A stretch of 64,000 nucleotides of DNA from Aquicoccus sp. G2-2 (GTDB taxonomy: Bacteria; Pseudomonadota; Alphaproteobacteria; Rhodobacterales; Rhodobacteraceae). Every line of letters starts with the position of its first letter. The first letter of the stretch is position 1. The stretch is from the NCBI RefSeq assembly GCF_034555965.1, contig NZ_JAYDCK010000003.1, forward strand, positions 558,001 through 622,000, written 5' to 3'. Shown here one piece after another: positions 8,543-18,231 of the stretch. Position numbers and translations under genes: made by a program. The notes under the pieces were generated by a model, which was not told the origin of the DNA, made no database searches, and saw only the letters and a list, made by a program, of their open reading frames with translations.

Positions 8543-9265
8543 TCAGGCGCGCAGCACGGCCAAGGCTTCCTTTAGATCAATCGCGCCATCATAGAGCGCG
8601 CGCCCCGAGATCGCGCCATCAAGCGGCGCGCCGCAGGCTTTCAGCGCCTTCAGGTCATCGAGCGACGACACACCGCCCGAGGCAATCACCGGGATCGAGA
8701 CGGCGCGGGCGAGTGCCGCCGTTGCGGTGACGTTCGGGCCTTTCATCGCGCCATCGCGCAGGATGTCGGTGTAGATGAGCGCGGCAACGCCCGCATCTTC
8801 GAAGCTTTGGGCGAGGTCGGTGGCGTCAATGTCGGTTTCTTCGGCCCAGCCTTTGGTCGCCACGCGGCCATGGCGTGCGTCGATGCCGACGGCGACCTGT
8901 CCGGGAAAGGCGCGCGCCGCCTCGCGCACCAGGGCGGGGTTTTCAACGGCGACAGTGCCAAGGATGACGCGGGCAAGCCCCTTGGAGAGCCAGCGCTCAA
9001 TCGTGGCCATGTCGCGGATACCGCCGCCGAGTTGAGCGGGCACGTTGGTGGCTTTGAGGATCGCTTCGACCGGGGCGGCATTGACCGGCGCACCGGCAAA
9101 GGCGCCGTTGAGATCGACAAGGTGCAGCCATTCGCAGCCTGCGGTCACGAAGGCCAGCGCCTGTGCGGCGGGGTCTTCGTTGAACACGGTGGCGCGGTCC
9201 ATTTCGCCATGCACGAGGCGCACGGCGTGGCCATCCTTGAGGTCGATCGCGGGGTAGAGGATCAT
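8543..9265 (-). CDS. hisA: ProFAR isomerase HisA
   Basis: 240-aa (beta/alpha)8 barrel that isomerises ProFAR to PRFAR in histidine synthesis. It starts [20 protein letters not shown] with the general-base Asp in IDL, has the second catalytic Asp in YTDILRDGA, and phosphate loops LGGGIRD and IASGGVSS. The start at 9265 has AAGGAAGG just upstream; a longer frame to 9304 is not supported. It is separated from hisH by two DUF2147 genes on the plus strand. Confidence 0.95.
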   Translation of the reverse strand: MILYPAIDLKDGHAVRLVHGEMDRATVFNEDPAAQALAFVTAGCEWLHLVDLNGAFAGAPVNAAPVEAILKATNVPAQLGGGIRDMATIERWLSKGLARVILGTVAVENPALVREAARAFPGQVAVGIDARHGRVATKGWAEETDIDATDLAQSFEDAGVAALIYTDILRDGAMKGPNVTATAALARAVSIPVIASGGVSSLDDLKALKACGAPLDGAISGRALYDGAIDLKEALAVLRA

Positions 9266-9398
9266 CGTGTGCCTTCCTTCCAGCCGGTTGCCGCCATTTG
9301 GCACGCAGAGAGCGCGAATGCAACGTAACCCAAGGTGAGGCTTGATTGACGGGCGGGCATGGGCAAGGATTACTGCGACAACCTTGGGAGGAGACCCG

Positions 9399-9785
9399 AT
9401 GAGAAAGCTTTTGGCGCTGGCAGCAGTGATGACGATGGGCGCAGGGGTGGCGATGGCCGATCCGGCGGAGGGGATGTGGAAGACGCAAGTGGATGACGGC
9501 GCCTATGCGCATGTGAAGATGTCCAAGTGCGGACAGGATATTTGCGGAGTGATCGCCAAGAGCTTCAAAGCCGAGGGTGAATACAATTCACCCAACAAGG
9601 GCAAGATGTTGGTGCGGCACATGAAACCCAATGGCGATGGCAGCTATAACGGTGAAGTCTGGCGACCGTCGAATAACAAGATTTATGTCGGCAAGATGTC
9701 GGTCAATGGCAACAAGCTGGTGCTCAAGGGCTGTGTGGTTGGCGGGCTGATCTGCTCTGGGCAGACCTGGACACGGCTGAAATAG
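9399..9785 (+). CDS. Secreted DUF2147 protein, copy 1
   Basis: 128 aa from ATG 9399 with GGGAGGAG upstream. The signal peptide is cleaved after GVAMA. The mature DUF2147 domain opens [22 protein letters not shown] and has cysteine pairs in [11 protein letters not shown] and in [15 protein letters not shown], with the [12 protein letters not shown] core of the family. Function unknown; presumably periplasmic. The next gene at 9907 is a diverged paralogue, so this is a local tandem duplication inside the histidine region. Confidence 0.85.
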   Translation: MRKLLALAAVMTMGAGVAMADPAEGMWKTQVDDGAYAHVKMSKCGQDICGVIAKSFKAEGEYNSPNKGKMLVRHMKPNGDGSYNGEVWRPSNNKIYVGKMSVNGNKLVLKGCVVGGLICSGQTWTRLK

Positions 9786-9906
9786 CCCTTGCGCGGCATT
9801 CCGCTTTTGCGGGTGCCCTGCCGGATACCGGGTTCACCGGTTGCGGGTGTTGCCCTAGGGTGAGCGCCTGTCGGGGTTTTCGCTAAAAGCAGGGCGGCAT
9901 GTTGCG

Positions 9907-10296
9907 ATGAAACGGTTTGGATGGATGTTTGCGGGAGTCCTGTCGGTTTGCGCCGGGGTGGCCCTTGCTGACGATGCGGCCGGGCTTTGGTTGACCGGGC
10001 CGGACGCCAAAGGGCAGGTTGGCCATGTGCGTATGGCCCCCTGCGGCGCGGCGCTTTGCGGCACGGTGGTTGAGGCGTTCGACAAGGCGGGCAAGCCGGT
10101 GGTGACGCGCAATGTCGGCAAGCAGGTGATCTGGGGCATGACGCGGGTGGCGGCCGGCGAATATACCGGGCGCATGCGGATAAGCCAGCTTGGCAAGGAC
10201 GTGGATGGGCACATGAGCGTCAAGGGCGAGGTGCTGACCGTGCGCGGCTGTTTGGCCAAGCTGTGCAAGTCGCAAAAATGGAAACGGCTCAAGTAA
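9907..10296 (+). CDS. Secreted DUF2147 protein, copy 2
   Basis: 129 aa. The signal peptide MKRFGWMFAGVLSVCAGVALA precedes DDAAGLWLTGPDAKGQVGHVRM, then APCGAALCGTVVEAF and VRGCLAKLCKSQKWKRLK. It has the same architecture and cysteine spacing as the gene 120 bp upstream but clearly diverged sequence, so the duplication is old. It is convergent with hisH; a 141-bp inverted-repeat element lies in the gap. Confidence 0.83.
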   Translation: MKRFGWMFAGVLSVCAGVALADDAAGLWLTGPDAKGQVGHVRMAPCGAALCGTVVEAFDKAGKPVVTRNVGKQVIWGMTRVAAGEYTGRMRISQLGKDVDGHMSVKGEVLTVRGCLAKLCKSQKWKRLK

Positions 10297-10397
10297 TCAG
10301 GGGGCCGCCTGTCAGGGGATGGCGTCGTTTGGTATGTCAGGCGTGCGGCATTCTTGCCGGTGTGATTTTGCGCCGCGCGGAACCAAGCCCGAAGGGC

Positions 10398-10538
10398 GCC
10401 GCGCGATCGCCAGACCGCCCGCGAGGGCTGGCGATTTCAGACGCTGCCGCTTTGATTCGAAGTCGCAATGACTTGGCCACGATAAAGTGCCACGACCCGT
10501 TGTCGCGCCGCTATCCCGCGGTCTGGCAATCGCGCGGC
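10398..10538. repeat. Three-arm inverted-repeat element, copy 1
   Basis: GCCGCGCGATCGCCAGACCG (10398-10417) pairs with 10519-10538 at 19 of 20 bases. The left arm can also pair with the nearer segment GGGCTGGCGAT (about 10425-10435). The element fills most of the 312-bp gap between the DUF2147 pair and hisH; the rest of that gap shows nothing else. It shares the interior motif ATGACTTGGC with copy 3. Confidence 0.7.
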
Positions 10539-10608
10539 TTTGTTCCGGAATGAATTTGGTCGCGACCGGCTCAGCGCGGGCATTGTCAAACCGGCCAAGC
10601 CCCGCCTC

Positions 10609-11247
10609 TCAAGGCGTCCAGGCAAGGAAGTTCGCGATCAGCCGCAGGCCGGTATTCTGGCTTTTTTCCGGGTGGAACTGCGTGCCGATGATGTTGTCGC
10701 GCCCGATAATGCCGGTGATCGGGCCTGCATAATCGACATGTGCCAGAAGATGCGCAGGGTCGGTCACGCGGAACTGGTAGGAATGCACGAAATAGGCGTG
10801 ATCGCCGGTGTTCAGCCCGGCCAGAACCGGGTGCGGGCGGCTCAGCACCAGATCGTTCCAGCCCATATGTGGCACTTTCAGCGCCGGGTTGGTTGGCGTG
10901 ATCGGGACCACCTCGCCACCGATCCAGTCAAAACCGGGGGTTGCGGTGTATTCCAGCCCGCGCGTGGCCAGCATCTGCATCCCGATGCAGATCCCCATGA
11001 ACGGGCGGCCATTGGTGATGACGGCCTCGTTGATGGCCTCAAACACGCCGCGTTGATCAAAGAGCGCAGCGCGGCAGGCCGGGAAGGCGCCGTCACCGGG
11101 CAGCACGATTCGCGCGGCGCGGCGGATCAGGTCCGGGTCAGAGGTGACATGCACCTCGCCCGCGCCGGTCTCTGCCGCCATGCGCTGAAAGGCTTTCTCG
11201 GCGGAGTGGAGATTGCCCGAGCCGTAATCAATGATCGCCGTGAACAT
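10609..11247 (-). CDS. hisH: Imidazole glycerol phosphate synthase, glutamine amidotransferase subunit
   Basis: 212-aa class I glutaminase that supplies ammonia to HisF. It starts [15 protein letters not shown], with nucleophile Cys87 in GICIGMQ and the His192/Glu194 dyad in QFHPEKSQ. Codons in frame upstream of 11247 lie inside hisB and are not part of the gene. Its start lies inside the present hisB frame (20-bp overlap). If the hisB frameshift is corrected, hisB would stop 5 bp before this ATG, which is a more usual spacing. Confidence 0.95.
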   Translation of the reverse strand: MFTAIIDYGSGNLHSAEKAFQRMAAETGAGEVHVTSDPDLIRRAARIVLPGDGAFPACRAALFDQRGVFEAINEAVITNGRPFMGICIGMQMLATRGLEYTATPGFDWIGGEVVPITPTNPALKVPHMGWNDLVLSRPHPVLAGLNTGDHAYFVHSYQFRVTDPAHLLAHVDYAGPITGIIGRDNIIGTQFHPEKSQNTGLRLIANFLAWTP

Positions 11248-11839
11248 CGCGCTCAGAGCGCCCCCTTGGTTGAGGGATCGCATCGGATTTGCGCGGGTCG
11301 GTTTCAACCGCGTCGCGCAGGGCGCGGGCGACGGCCTTGAACGCGGCTTCGGCGATGTGGTGTGCATTCAGCCCGTGCAGCGCATCGACATGCAGGGTGA
11401 TGCCGCCATGCGTGGTGAGCGCCTGAAAGAACTCGCGCACCAACTCGGTGTCGAACGTGCCGATCTTGGCGGCGGGCATTTCGACATTCCAGACGAGATA
11501 GGGGCGGGCGGAAAGATCGAGGGCTGCACGCACCAAAGCATCATCCATCGGCAGCAGGCAGGCGCCGTAGCGGCGGATGCCCTTCTTGTCGCCCAATGCC
11601 TGTGACAGGGCTTGGCCGAGAGCGATGCCGACATCTTCGACGCTGTGATGATCGTCGATATGCAGATCACCCGTGCAGCGCAGTTTCATGTCGATCAGCG
11701 AATGGCGGGCCAGTTGATCAAGCATGTGATCGAAAAAGCCGATGCCGGTTTCGTTGTCATATAGCCCGCTGCCATCAAGCGCGATTTCGACGCTGATGTC
11801 GGTTTCTGCGGTCTTGCGGGTGATCTTGGCGCTGCGCAT
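11228..11839 (-). CDS. hisB: Imidazoleglycerol-phosphate dehydratase with altered C-terminus (apparent 1-nt frameshift)
   Basis: 203 aa as read. The Mn-binding motifs HHSVED (64-69) and [10 protein letters not shown] are intact, and residues 1-190 align well with the monofunctional enzyme. The family normally ends IPSTKGAL, but this reads [16 protein letters not shown]. Restoring one base in the C-run (GGG on the plus strand, 11274-11276) gives IPSTKGAL followed by a stop at 11253-11255. The lost Ser and Lys bind the substrate phosphate in characterised plant IGPD. Either a sequence error or a damaged gene. It is the first histidine gene here and overlaps hisH by 20 bp as read. Confidence 0.9.
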   Translation of the reverse strand: MRSAKITRKTAETDISVEIALDGSGLYDNETGIGFFDHMLDQLARHSLIDMKLRCTGDLHIDDHHSVEDVGIALGQALSQALGDKKGIRRYGACLLPMDDALVRAALDLSARPYLVWNVEMPAAKIGTFDTELVREFFQALTTHGGITLHVDALHGLNAHHIAEAAFKAVARALRDAVETDPRKSDAIPQPRGRSERDVHGDH

Positions 11840-11956
11840 GGCCGGTCCTCGATTGCTGGTGCGGGCTTCTTATAGAAGCGGGGGGCGGGCTTTCCAAGTG
11901 GAGGCGGTGGCGGCAGGGCGATTTCGTGCAGGGCGCGCCATAAATGACGGTCTCGC

Positions 11957-12790
11957 CTAGAACCCCAAACGGCGCAGCGGGCCGATGACGCGGCGAAACA
12001 CCACCGGCGGCAGCAGGTTTTGCAGAATTTCGGTGCGGCGCACTTCGTGGTCAACCTGATCAATCGTGCCGGGGCGCGGTTTGAACAGGGTGGTATGGGA
12101 TTTCTTGGTATGGTCCCAGGTTGCGGTGTAATAATAGAGCGCGATCGACATGCGCGGCTGCCCGTCGGGGTGGTTCACCGGTTCGGGGTTGCCATGCCAT
12201 GTGGTTGAGCTGGTATTGAAACAGACCATCCGGTTATAGAGCGGCACGAAGCTTTCGACCATTTGGGTCATGTCGTTATTCCAGATCTCAAACGAGCCAC
12301 CATATTCGGCTTTCCAATCCTTGTTGAGATAGATCAGCACGTTGATCCGGCGTTCGAGATTGAGGATCGAATTGTGATTGAAATCCGCGTGGATATCGAG
12401 ATGGCCGCCATTGGCGACAACATGAATGCCGCCGCCCGCGAAATAGGGGTCGGGGATGAGGCCTTTGATTCCGGTGAGATTTTCAAGGAATTGCAGGAAG
12501 GGGCGCGAATTCAGGACATAAAAGAGGTTGCGGGTATAGGGCGGCAGGCGTTCGGGCAGGAAGCTGGTTTTCAGCTTTTCCTGCGGGCGGTTGAAGCTGC
12601 TTTCGCTTTCGGGAAGCTGTGCAAGCTCTGTGCGCACATGGTCGAGAACGTCGTCCGGCAGGAAATCTTCGAAGGAGCCATACGGGTAAGGCGTTTTGCC
12701 GCGATAAGCGGCAGAAGCGGCAGCCCCTGCGGCCTTGGCGCTGTCCGGGTTGATCTTCAGGGTGTCCGGGTCCAGATCAAGAACTGCCAT
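11957..12790 (-). CDS. 2-oxoglutarate/Fe(II)-dependent oxygenase family protein
   Basis: 277 aa. The double-stranded beta-helix core carries iron-ligand candidates in GGHLDIHADFNH (H130/D132 or H134/D136) and H199 in TTWHGNP, with the 2-oxoglutarate-binding Arg in QPRMSIALYYY (R213). It resembles prolyl-hydroxylase-like proteins often found next to polysaccharide or small-molecule genes. No signal peptide. The substrate is unknown. It lies upstream of hisB in the same orientation with a gap of about 117 bp. Confidence 0.8.
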   Translation of the reverse strand: MAVLDLDPDTLKINPDSAKAAGAAASAAYRGKTPYPYGSFEDFLPDDVLDHVRTELAQLPESESSFNRPQEKLKTSFLPERLPPYTRNLFYVLNSRPFLQFLENLTGIKGLIPDPYFAGGGIHVVANGGHLDIHADFNHNSILNLERRINVLIYLNKDWKAEYGGSFEIWNNDMTQMVESFVPLYNRMVCFNTSSTTWHGNPEPVNHPDGQPRMSIALYYYTATWDHTKKSHTTLFKPRPGTIDQVDHEVRRTEILQNLLPPVVFRRVIGPLRRLGF

Positions 12791-12993
12791 GTCTGCCTCC
12801 GTAAGAAATGAACTGTGGCGGAATAACCGGAAAAAGGGCCGGAATGAGCCGCGAAATTATCGGGCGATTTGGGCAGAATGATGGCAGTGGTGTCAAGCGG
12901 CCCCGGCGATTGCGCCGCGATGGTGCCCGTGTCCTCTTGCGCCGAACCGGTGCGCATGTCAGCTTGCGCGCGACAAAAGGAGAAGGCTATCCC

Positions 12994-13233
12994 ATGAGCA
13001 CGTGCGTTTTTGTTCAGCTGCGCTGCAAGCCGGGCACCACCTATAAGGTGGCAGAGGAGATCATGCTGCGCGAGATTCACTCCGAGTTGTTTTCGACGAG
13101 CGGCGAGTATGAGTTGCTGATGAAGCTTTACATCCCGCAGGGGCAGGATGTGGGCCGATACATCAATGACAAGCTGTTGGATATTCCGGGTATCGAGCGG
13201 TCATTCACCACGCTGACGTTCAACGCATTTTGA
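12994..13233 (+). CDS. Stand-alone Lrp/AsnC ligand-binding (RAM) domain protein
   Basis: 79 aa starting at ATG 12994 after AAAAGGAGAAGG. The whole protein is one alpha/beta RAM domain (FVQLRCKPGTTYKVAEEI, then GEYELLMKLYIP, then IPGIERSFTTLTFNAF) with no helix-turn-helix. Such proteins form dimers or octamers that sense amino acids and may modify full-length Lrp proteins. It is monocistronic and ends at a strong bidirectional terminator. Confidence 0.85.
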   Translation: MSTCVFVQLRCKPGTTYKVAEEIMLREIHSELFSTSGEYELLMKLYIPQGQDVGRYINDKLLDIPGIERSFTTLTFNAF

Positions 13234-13262
13234 GCGGATTTCATGCGTGGGCCAGAGACGCG

Positions 13263-13292
13263 AAAAGGCGCGGATTTCCCCGCGCCTTTTTT
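13263..13292. terminator. Bidirectional rho-independent terminator
   Basis: AAAAGGCGCGG (13263-13273) and CCGCGCCTTTT (13280-13290) form an 11-bp stem with a 6-nt loop. It has Ts on the plus side and, read from the other strand, Ts after the stem as well. It serves the RAM-domain gene and the convergent tRNA-Gly gene. Confidence 0.85.
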
Positions 13293-13314
13293 CGTTCTCC
13301 CGGCTGGAAGATTT

Positions 13315-13389
13315 TGGAGCGGGCGATGAGATTCGAACTCACGACCCTAACCTTGGCAAGGTTATGCTCTACCCCTGAGCTACGCCCGC
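13315..13389 (-). tRNA. tRNA-Gly (anticodon GCC)
   Basis: The minus strand reads GCGGGCGTAGCTCAGGGGTA, anticodon loop TTGCCAA, T-loop GTTCGAATC and acceptor CGCCCGC, then T and an encoded CCA. It is 75 nt, a standard cloverleaf. Confidence 0.96.
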
Positions 13390-13462
13390 GTCCTTGGGTA
13401 GCGCGGAGATAGGAAATCTGGCCGCGCGCCGCAAGAGGAAAATGCTGCGGGGCGGTTTTTTC

Positions 13463-14185
13463 TTACTCTGCGGCGTTGTTGCGCCGACGGCGGGCGCGCA
13501 CAAGGTTGAGCGCTTCGACGGCCCCTGCAAAGACCATGGCGGCGTAGATGAAGCCGCGTTCTAAATGGACGTGAAAGCCATCGGCGACGAGCGCCATGCC
13601 GATCATGACAAGGAACGCCAGCGCCAGCATCTTGGTGGAGGGGTGATCTTCGACGAAACGCGAGATTGGCTCGGCGGCGGCCATCATGATCAGAACGGCC
13701 ACGACGATTGCCGCGATCATCACTTCAAGGTGGTTGGCGATGCCGATGGCGGTAATCACACTATCGAGCGAGAAGACGACATCGAGGAGCATGATCTGGA
13801 CAAAAACCGAAAGAAAACCCGCCGTTTTGATCGTAGGGGCGGCCTCGTGGCCTTCGACTTCATCGAAAATCTCGGTGGAGGCTTTCCAGATCAGGAACAA
13901 CCCGCCGCTGAGCAAGATCACGTCACGCCAACTGAAATCATATGAGAACAGCGTGAAGACCGGCTCTTTGAGCGAGGCGATCCAGGCGATGGACGCAAGC
14001 AGGCCGATGCGCAAGACGAGAGCACCGGAAAGCCCGAGAAGCCGGGCGGCGCGGCGGCGCTCTGGTGGGAGTTTGCTGGCGGCGATCGAGATGAAGATGA
14101 CGTTATCGACGCCAAGCACGATTTCGAGCACTGTGAGGGTCAGGAATGACGCCCAGACGGACGGATCAGACAGCAGATGGGTCAT
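13463..14185 (-). CDS. TerC family integral membrane protein
   Basis: 240 aa with seven hydrophobic helices. The two TerC metal-site motifs are present: EIVLGVDNVIFI in helix 1 and LLDVVFSLDSVITAIG in the middle, each with acidic residues inside the membrane. TerC proteins are linked to manganese export or metal loading of secreted proteins. The C-terminus ends in the basic run VRARRRRNNAAE. It is followed within 25 bp on the upstream side by the MAPEG gene in the same direction. No yybP-ykoY riboswitch was seen. Confidence 0.9.
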   Translation of the reverse strand: MTHLLSDPSVWASFLTLTVLEIVLGVDNVIFISIAASKLPPERRRAARLLGLSGALVLRIGLLASIAWIASLKEPVFTLFSYDFSWRDVILLSGGLFLIWKASTEIFDEVEGHEAAPTIKTAGFLSVFVQIMLLDVVFSLDSVITAIGIANHLEVMIAAIVVAVLIMMAAAEPISRFVEDHPSTKMLALAFLVMIGMALVADGFHVHLERGFIYAAMVFAGAVEALNLVRARRRRNNAAE

Positions 14186-14206
14186 ATACGCCCTTGGCTT
14201 GGTGAC

Positions 14207-14593
14207 TCAGGAAAGGGAATAGGTGATGTTGGCAAGCGCGGTAAGGATGAGCATCAGGAACGTCAGGCCAATACCGATGCGGCGCAGGAGAACGATTTGC
14301 GGTGTGCGCCCGAAACCATAGGCGTGAATGATGCGCCCGCCAAAGAGGGCCGCCCCGAGCGCGTGCAGCGCCCAGACCGGCGCGCCCTGAGCTTCCAGCA
14401 GCGCCAGAAGCAGCACGCCCATCGGTGCATATTCCACGAAGTTGGCCTGTGCCCGCATGGCCTTGATCACCAGCTTGTTGCCGCCATCGCCAACCGAAAC
14501 TCGCTGGCCGATTCGAGCGCGGGAGACGTTGATGCTGAGCGCGACGAGGAGCAGAGCCAGCAAGCCTGCATAGAGTGGGGTGACGATGAACAT
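14207..14593 (-). CDS. MAPEG family membrane protein
   Basis: 128 aa with four predicted transmembrane helices. It has the MAPEG signature RAQANFVEYAPMGVLLLALLE (first Arg, Asn and Glu conserved) followed by ARIIHAYGF-type text (GGRIIHAYGFGR). Bacterial members resemble microsomal glutathione transferases; the substrate is unknown. It is 21 bp upstream of the TerC gene and probably shares its transcript. Confidence 0.85.
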   Translation of the reverse strand: MFIVTPLYAGLLALLLVALSINVSRARIGQRVSVGDGGNKLVIKAMRAQANFVEYAPMGVLLLALLEAQGAPVWALHALGAALFGGRIIHAYGFGRTPQIVLLRRIGIGLTFLMLILTALANITYSLS

Positions 14594-14685
14594 GGTGGCA
14601 CCTTTCGTGCGAGTAATCGCATCCAGATTACCCGTTCAGGCAGGCGCGGCAAGGCTCAAGACGTTTAGCGCATGGGGCGCATCGG

Positions 14686-17600
14686 CTATTCGGTGAGTTC
14701 TACCAGCAGATCCTTGGCGTCGATCTGGCCACCGGGGTGGGCATGAATTGCCTTGATCGTGGCGGCGCGTTCGGCATGGATGCCGGTTTCCATTTTCATC
14801 GCTTCTATGGTGAGCAGGAGATCGCCTTCGCGGACCTTTTGCCCGACGGTGATGGCGACGGTGGCCACCACACCCGGCATGGGCGCGCCAATCTGGCAGA
14901 TATTGCCATCTTCGGCTTTCGGGCGGCTGGTGGTTTGCGATTTGACCAGACGATTGGGCACGCGCACAGTGCGGGGCTGACCGTTTAGTTCAAAAAAGAC
15001 CTTAACTTCGCCGCTCTCATCAGTATCGCCCACTGCCTGACAGCGAATTTCCAGCGTCTTGCCGGGATCAATCTCGGCGGAGATTTCTTCGCCGGGTTCC
15101 ATGCCATAGAAAAAGGTTTTCGTCGGCAAGGTGCGGACCGGGCCGTAGCTGCGATGGCGCGCCCGGTAATCCAGAAACACCTTGGGATACATGAGATAAC
15201 CGTTGAGATCCTCGTTATCGAGGGTTTGCCCGTCGAGTGCGACAGAGGCTTCTTCACGGGCTGTTTCAATATCAATCGGGGCAAGGTGTTTGCCGGGCCG
15301 GTCGGTGTTGGGCGCCTCGTCCTTCAGCACCTTTTTCACGATTGCAGCGGGAAAACCGCCCGGCGGCTGGCCGAGATTGCCGCGCAGCATATCGAACACG
15401 CTGTCGGGGAAGACAACATCGGTATCGGGGTCTTCCACATCGGCGCGGGTCAGTCCTTGGGAGACCATCATCAGCGCCATGTCGCCCACCACCTTGGAGG
15501 AGGGCGTGACTTTGACGATGTCGCCAAACATCCGGTTCACATCGGCATAGGCCTGCGCCACTTCGGGCCAACGATCCTCAAGCCCGAGCGAGCGGGCCTG
15601 TGCCTTGAGGTTGGTGAACTGCCCGCCGGGCATTTCGTGCAGATAAACTTCGGACGCCGGTGCCTGAAGCCCGCTTTCGAAGGCGGCATATTGGGTACGG
15701 ACGTGCTCCCAGTAATTCGAGATTTCGCGCACTGCGCCAATATCAAGCCCGGTGTCGCGCTTGGTATGGGCAAGGGCTTCGACGATGGAGCCGAGGCAGG
15801 GTTGCGAGGTGGCACCCGAAAAGGCATCCATCGCGGCATCGACCGCATCGACGCCCGCATCGGACGCGGCGAGGATGGTGGCGCCGCCAATGCCGGAGGT
15901 ATCATGGGTATGGAAATGGATCGGCAGGCCGACCTCTTCCTTCAGCGCCTTGAACAGCGCGCGGGCGGCGGCGGGTTTCAAGAGCCCGGCCATGTCCTTC
16001 AGCCCGAGCACATGCGCGCCCGCTTCTTCCAACTCCTTCGCCATGTCGACATAGTATTGCAGGCTGTACTTGGCGCGGTCCGGGTCGAGGATATCGCCGG
16101 TGTAGCAGATCGCGGCTTCGCAGACGCGGTTGTTTTCCAGCACCGCATCCATGGCGACGCGCATGTTTTCGATCCAGTTCAGGCTGTCGAATACCCGGAA
16201 GATATCGACGCCGGTTTCTGCCGCCTGTCGGACGAATTCGCGCACCACGTTGTCGGGGTAATTGGTGTAGCCGACGCCATTGGAGGCGCGCAACAGCATC
16301 TGGGTGAGCAGGTTGGGCATCGCCGCGCGCAGATCACGCAGGCGCTGCCATGGGCATTCCTGCAAGAAGCGGTAGGCCACATCAAAAGTGGCGCCGCCCC
16401 AGCATTCGACGCTGAATAGCTGTGGCAGGTTGGCGGCATAGGTGGGGGCGACGCGGATCATGTCGATTGAGCGCATCCGGGTGGCGAGCAGCGACTGGTG
16501 GCCGTCGCGCATGGTCGTGTCGGTGAGCAGCAGCCGGGATTGCGCCTTCATCCAGTCGGCAACGGCTTTCGGGCCTTTTTCGGTCAGCAGGTTCTTGGCA
16601 CCGGGGGCCGGTTCGGCACGCGGCAGGGGCGCACGGGGTGGTTTCAGATCGGCGGGCGGGCGGGCGCGGCCTTGGGTTTCGGGATGGCCGTTAACCGTGA
16701 TGTCAGCAATATAGGTAAGCACCTTGGTGCCCCGGTCACGGCGTTTGTTGAACTGGAACAGATCGGGCGTTTCATCAATGAAGCGGGTGGTGTAGCTGTT
16801 GTTGAGAAAAGTGGGGTGTTTCAACAGGTTCTCGACAAAAGCGATATTGGTGGAGACGCCGCGCACGCGGAATTCGCGCAAAGCGCGGTCCATTCGGGCG
16901 ATGGCCATTTCAGGAGTCGGTGCCTTGGCGGTGATCTTGGTGAGAAGGCTATCGTAATAGCGGGTAATCACCCCGCCCGCATAGGCGGTGCCGCCATCAA
17001 GCCGGATGCCCATGCCGGTGGCTGAGCGGTAGGCGGTGATGCGGCCATAGTCGGGGATGAAGTTGTTCTGCGGGTCTTCGGTTGTCACCCGGCATTGCAG
17101 GGCGTGGCCGGTCAGAACAACGTGATCCTGCGACGGCTTGCCGGTGGCCTCCGCGATGGTCTTGCCTTCGGTGATGAGGATTTGGGCGCGCACGATGTCG
17201 ATGCCTGTCACCTCTTCGGTCACGGTATGTTCGACCTGCACACGCGGGTTGACCTCGATGAAATAAAACTGGTCAGTTTCCATATCCATCAGAAACTCGA
17301 CAGTGCCGGCGCATTGGTAATCGACGTGTTTGCAGATTTTGTAGCCCAGCTCGCAAATCTCTTCGCGCTGACTTTCGCTGAGATAGGGGGCGGGGGCACG
17401 TTCCACGACTTTCTGATTGCGCCGCTGGACGGAGCAATCGCGCTCATAGAGGTGATAAATCGCGCCGTGCGCATCGCCCAGAATCTGCACCTCCACATGG
17501 CGCGCGCGGGTGATCATCTTTTCCAGATAGCCTTCGCCATTGCCGAACGCGGCTTCCGCCTCGCGCCGGCCTTCGAGCACTTTTTCCTCAACCTCTTCAG

Positions 17601-18129
17601 GGCCATGGATGGGGCGCATCCCACGCCCGCCGCCGCCCCATGAGGCTTTGAGCATCAGGGGGTAGCCAAGCTCTGCGGCCTCGGTGCGGATGGCATCCAT
17701 ATCATCGCCCAGGACGTCCGTGGCCGGGATCACCGGCACGCCTGCTTCGATGGCAACGCGCCGCGCACTGGCCTTGTCGCCAAGCGCGCGCATGGTTTCA
17801 GCCCGTGGCCCGATGAAGGCGATGCCCGCCGCTGTGCAGGCATCAACGAAGGCGGGGTTTTCCGAGAGCAGCCCATAACCCGGATGGATCGCATCGGCAC
17901 CGGATTCGCGGGCAACGCGGATGATCTCTTCGATTGAGAGATAGGCGGCGACCGGCCCCATGCCTTCGCCGATCCGGTAAGCTTCATCTGCCTTGAAGCG
18001 GTGCAGCCCGAGTTTGTCTTCCTCGGCATAGACCGCGACAGTCTGCTTGCCCATCTCGTTGGCGGCGCGCATTACACGGATCGCGATCTCGCCACGATTG
18101 GCAACGAGAATTTTCTTGAATTCGGCCAT
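14686..18129 (-). CDS. pyc: Pyruvate carboxylase
   Basis: 1147 aa, full-length single-chain enzyme that makes oxaloacetate from pyruvate, bicarbonate and ATP. Biotin carboxylase at about 1-455 (LMLKASWGGGGRGM ATP-grasp loop, FIEVNPRVQVEHTVTEE). Carboxyltransferase at about 535-810 (TTMRDGHQSLLATR, metal site HFHTHDTSG). Biotin carrier domain at the end with biotinyl Lys1112 in EAMKMETG. It lies next to L-lactate dehydrogenase, whose product is pyruvate; the two genes point the same way with a 100-bp gap, which fits anaplerotic use of lactate. Confidence 0.97.
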   Translation of the reverse strand: MAEFKKILVANRGEIAIRVMRAANEMGKQTVAVYAEEDKLGLHRFKADEAYRIGEGMGPVAAYLSIEEIIRVARESGADAIHPGYGLLSENPAFVDACTAAGIAFIGPRAETMRALGDKASARRVAIEAGVPVIPATDVLGDDMDAIRTEAAELGYPLMLKASWGGGGRGMRPIHGPEEVEEKVLEGRREAEAAFGNGEGYLEKMITRARHVEVQILGDAHGAIYHLYERDCSVQRRNQKVVERAPAPYLSESQREEICELGYKICKHVDYQCAGTVEFLMDMETDQFYFIEVNPRVQVEHTVTEEVTGIDIVRAQILITEGKTIAEATGKPSQDHVVLTGHALQCRVTTEDPQNNFIPDYGRITAYRSATGMGIRLDGGTAYAGGVITRYYDSLLTKITAKAPTPEMAIARMDRALREFRVRGVSTNIAFVENLLKHPTFLNNSYTTRFIDETPDLFQFNKRRDRGTKVLTYIADITVNGHPETQGRARPPADLKPPRAPLPRAEPAPGAKNLLTEKGPKAVADWMKAQSRLLLTDTTMRDGHQSLLATRMRSIDMIRVAPTYAANLPQLFSVECWGGATFDVAYRFLQECPWQRLRDLRAAMPNLLTQMLLRASNGVGYTNYPDNVVREFVRQAAETGVDIFRVFDSLNWIENMRVAMDAVLENNRVCEAAICYTGDILDPDRAKYSLQYYVDMAKELEEAGAHVLGLKDMAGLLKPAAARALFKALKEEVGLPIHFHTHDTSGIGGATILAASDAGVDAVDAAMDAFSGATSQPCLGSIVEALAHTKRDTGLDIGAVREISNYWEHVRTQYAAFESGLQAPASEVYLHEMPGGQFTNLKAQARSLGLEDRWPEVAQAYADVNRMFGDIVKVTPSSKVVGDMALMMVSQGLTRADVEDPDTDVVFPDSVFDMLRGNLGQPPGGFPAAIVKKVLKDEAPNTDRPGKHLAPIDIETAREEASVALDGQTLDNEDLNGYLMYPKVFLDYRARHRSYGPVRTLPTKTFFYGMEPGEEISAEIDPGKTLEIRCQAVGDTDESGEVKVFFELNGQPRTVRVPNRLVKSQTTSRPKAEDGNICQIGAPMPGVVATVAITVGQKVREGDLLLTIEAMKMETGIHAERAATIKAIHAHPGGQIDAKDLLVELTE

Positions 18130-18231
18130 TGATCCCCCCAGCAGATCCTGATTTCACAGGTGTTGCGCATTGCTAGCCTGATGCCGCAGTGCAGCGCAAG
18201 ACACGAGCTGCAATAAAGCTGTAACAATCGC

